Below are positions 62,353-64,000 of a stretch of 64,000 bases of DNA, piece by piece. The notes under the pieces were generated by a model. That model did not search any database, was not told the DNA's origin, and saw only the letters and a list, made by a program, of their open reading frames with translations. Both the position numbers and the translations under genes were made by a program. Positions within the stretch are counted from its first letter, which is position 1, and each line of letters opens with the position of its first letter. This DNA is from Mycolicibacterium porcinum (GTDB lineage Bacteria > Actinomycetota > Actinomycetes > Mycobacteriales > Mycobacteriaceae): NCBI GenBank assembly GCA_001942045.1, contig MSTD01000023.1:26134-90133 (forward strand), in the 5' to 3' direction.

Positions 62353-63057
62353 GTGCTCACCGCGCTGACCTGGGGCCTGGTCGCCGCATCCTCGCTTCTC
62401 ATCGGCGCCATCGCCGGTGTGGTCCGCGATTGGAATCAACGCGTCGTCGGCCTTGTCCTGGGCTTCGGTGCCGGCGCCCTCATCTCCAGCATCTCCTTCG
62501 AACTCGCCGAAGAAGGCTTCCGAGCCAGCGGTGGCTGGGCCGTCGCACTCGGCCTGGCCATCGGGGCCGTGGTGTTCTATCTCGCGGACAAGGCAGTAGA
62601 TCGGCTGGGCCGCAATGGAACCCAGACCGCTGGACTACCTCTTTTGCTCGGCGCCCTGCTCGACGGCATTCCCGAGCAGGCCGCGCTCGGCATCGGCATC
62701 GCCACTGGGGCCGGCGTCAGTCTGGCGCTCGTCGTCTCCATCTTCGTGTCGAACCTCCCCGAATCCATCGGATCGGCCAGCGACATGCGCTCCGCCGGGG
62801 AGCCCACCCGTCGCATCGTGGGCGGCTGGGCCGCGATCGCCGCACTCTGCGCGCTGGCCACCGTCGGCGGTTACCAGCTGCAGAATGTCGCCGGTGCCCA
62901 ATTGCAGGGCGGAATCAACGGATTCGCCGCCGGTGCGTTACTAGTCATGCTGGTGGGCTCGATGATCCCGGAGGCCACCGAGAAAGCCGGCGAGAATGCC
63001 GGACTGGCCGCCGTGCTGGGATTCGCGGTGGCCGCGGGTCTGTCACTGGCCGGGTGA
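62353..63057 (+). CDS. ZIP-family metal transporter, His-poor variant
   Basis: 234-aa membrane protein with about seven to eight hydrophobic segments. The two ZIP core motifs are modified: TM4 reads LLDGIPEQAALG where HxxPEG is usual, and TM5 reads SNLPESIG where HxxPE is usual, so both transport-site His are absent while the Pro-Glu pairs remain. GTG start. Adjacent to the nmtR/ctpJ locus. Substrate and direction uncertain. Confidence 0.82.
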   Translation: MLTALTWGLVAASSLLIGAIAGVVRDWNQRVVGLVLGFGAGALISSISFELAEEGFRASGGWAVALGLAIGAVVFYLADKAVDRLGRNGTQTAGLPLLLGALLDGIPEQAALGIGIATGAGVSLALVVSIFVSNLPESIGSASDMRSAGEPTRRIVGGWAAIAALCALATVGGYQLQNVAGAQLQGGINGFAAGALLVMLVGSMIPEATEKAGENAGLAAVLGFAVAAGLSLAG

Positions 63058-63082
63058 GCGGGCCGCGGGTTAGGTTCGGCAG

Positions 63083-63868
63083 GTGACTGCGCAGTGGCAC
63101 CTGGGGCCTCTCAGCGTCGGCGTGCACAACCTGTTCGTCGCCCTCGGGGTGTCCGCCGCGTTGCTGGTGTTCGTGTCCGAGGCCCGCCGGCGTGGGGCGG
63201 TCAACGAGCAGTCCGTGGTCGCCGCGGCCGGAGCGCTGATCGGTGGCGCGATCGGAATGAGGCTGACCGGATGGGTGCGTCACCTTGACCTCAGCGCCAA
63301 TCCGACGCTGGCGCAGGCGTGGCAGTTCGGTTCGCGCAGCATTCTCGGCGGGCTGCTCGGCGCCTATCTCGGGGTGCTCATCGCCAAACGGCTCGGCGGC
63401 TACCGCGGAAAGACCGGCGACCTGTTCGCCCCCGCGGTCGCCCTCGGCATGGCGATCGGCCGGATCGGCTGCCACCTCACCGAAGCTCCCGGCCGGCCCA
63501 CCACCCTGCCCTGGGGTATCCACGCTCCGGCCGACACCCCCGAATGCCCGGGTTGCCTCGCCGGGGCCGCCATGCACCCGTCGTTTCTCTACGAGATCGC
63601 CTTTCAACTCGCCGCATTCGCCGTGCTGTGGTGGCTGCGTCCGCGCATCGGCAGGCCCGGGGAGCTGTTCGTGCTCTACGTGGCCGGCTACGCGGTGTTC
63701 CGCTTCTTCGTCGAGTTCGTCCGCGCCAACGAGACCGTGTGGCTGGATCTGACCCGCCCGCAATGGTTCCTGCTGCCGTCGTTGCTGATCCTGGGGTTTC
63801 GGCTGTGGTACGGCTACCGCCGCGGGTACTATCGCAAACTAGCCCACTCTCAGGAGGTGCCCGCATGA
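63083..63868 (+). CDS. Lgt-like prolipoprotein diacylglyceryl transferase family protein
   Basis: 261-aa polytopic membrane protein with Lgt-type motifs: GMAIGRIGCHL (family GRIGNF; N to C change), LPWGI, MHPSFLYE and YAVFRFFVEFVRAN. Lgt attaches diacylglycerol to lipoprotein cysteines. The altered signature and short length suggest a second, non-housekeeping member. GTG start. Overlaps the next gene by four bases (ATGA). Confidence 0.85.
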   Translation: MTAQWHLGPLSVGVHNLFVALGVSAALLVFVSEARRRGAVNEQSVVAAAGALIGGAIGMRLTGWVRHLDLSANPTLAQAWQFGSRSILGGLLGAYLGVLIAKRLGGYRGKTGDLFAPAVALGMAIGRIGCHLTEAPGRPTTLPWGIHAPADTPECPGCLAGAAMHPSFLYEIAFQLAAFAVLWWLRPRIGRPGELFVLYVAGYAVFRFFVEFVRANETVWLDLTRPQWFLLPSLLILGFRLWYGYRRGYYRKLAHSQEVPA

Positions 63869-64000
63869 CGACACCGCCCGGCCCACCTGACGACCCGCCT
63901 CCGCACGGCTGGGTTCCACCGGATTTCGGTCCACAAAGCTTTGAACCACAAGGGGTTCCACCCGCCTACCACGGCGACCCACCCGCGCCACCGCCACCTC
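63865..64000 (+). CDS. Proline-rich protein, N-terminal part (runs off window)
   Basis: Reading frame starts at ATG 63865 inside the Lgt-like gene end, after an AGGAGGTG ribosome site, and is open to the window end. The visible part is Pro-rich (PPGPPDDPPPHGWVPPDFG) and likely a cytoplasmic or surface-exposed N-terminus of a membrane protein. Cut by the window, so product unknown. Confidence 0.6.
   Translation, partial: MTTPPGPPDDPPPHGWVPPDFGPQSFEPQGVPPAYHGDPPAPPPP

Noticed and set aside
1..64000. CRISPR array or insertion sequence elsewhere in the window
   Set aside because: No regularly spaced repeats and no transposase-like reading frame; the only mobile DNA seen is the tRNA-linked element.

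Overview
The window is high-GC actinobacterial chromosome, almost certainly from a mycobacterium (a fast-growing Mycolicibacterium-type organism is most likely). Evidence: a DUF4193 protein, ArsI/CadI, an NmtR-CtpJ pair with the M. tuberculosis-type MGHGVEG N-terminus, F420/deazaflavin nitroreductase-family proteins, a cutinase, an LGFP-repeat lipoprotein, Rv2289-type CDP-diacylglycerol pyrophosphatase, ESX-type secretion substrates, frequent GTG starts and 4-bp ATGA/GTGA gene overlaps.

Layout. 0-2.8 kb: DUF4193 gene and an arsenic locus (arsR divergent from arsI/cadI-acr3-arsC). 2.8-10.6 kb: secreted and small proteins, a P450, a cupin, then a tightly coupled cluster of an unknown 187-aa protein, a DyP-type haem peroxidase, an unknown 335-aa protein and an SBF-type transporter. 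10.6-13.2 kb: ubiX-ubiD decarboxylase pair divergent from a MarR regulator with a perfect inverted-repeat operator candidate between them. 13.3-19.4 kb: MFS transporter, D-amino-acid dehydrogenase and MalT-like LuxR regulator in one operon, divergent from a CdaR-type regulator. 19.4-24 kb: membrane proteins, a GH16 enzyme, two gene remnants (DUF3349 and the 3' end of kup), LGFP lipoprotein, quinone oxidoreductase. 24-26.7 kb: a three-gene ESX-type module whose middle protein carries a C-terminal HEERH metallopeptidase motif. 26.7-32.9 kb: secreted hydrolase, cutinase, Cdh and other exported proteins.

33.0-38.45 kb is a 5.45-kb mobile element inserted in the 3' half of a tRNA-Leu(UAA) gene. 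A 43-bp perfect direct repeat, which is the 3' part of the tRNA, bounds it. It carries wrecked tyrosine and serine recombinase genes, phage capsid debris, and four intact cargo genes: a two-TM membrane protein, a small beta-rich protein, a HEPN-like protein (RNYCTH motif) and a protein with a C-terminal TIR-like domain of the CBASS/Pycsar effector type. This is the best candidate for an undescribed (antiphage) system here.

38.5-48.3 kb: oxidoreductase, F420-type protein, ABC exporter with FtsX-type permease, methyltransferase, a secreted protein with five exact-length 17-residue repeats, DUF4389, FAD monooxygenase, and two paralogous proteins resembling the barrel of PLP decarboxylases/alanine racemases but without the PLP lysine. 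48.3-57.3 kb: a truncated divergent kdpA copy facing a complete kdpFABC-kdpDE potassium operon preceded by an extra 27-aa membrane peptide. 57.5-64 kb: propionyl/acetyl-CoA synthetase bracketed by two related long hairpins, ctpJ-nmtR metal export locus, a 32-aa Cys-rich peptide gene, a ZIP transporter, an Lgt-like protein and the start of a proline-rich protein cut by the window end.
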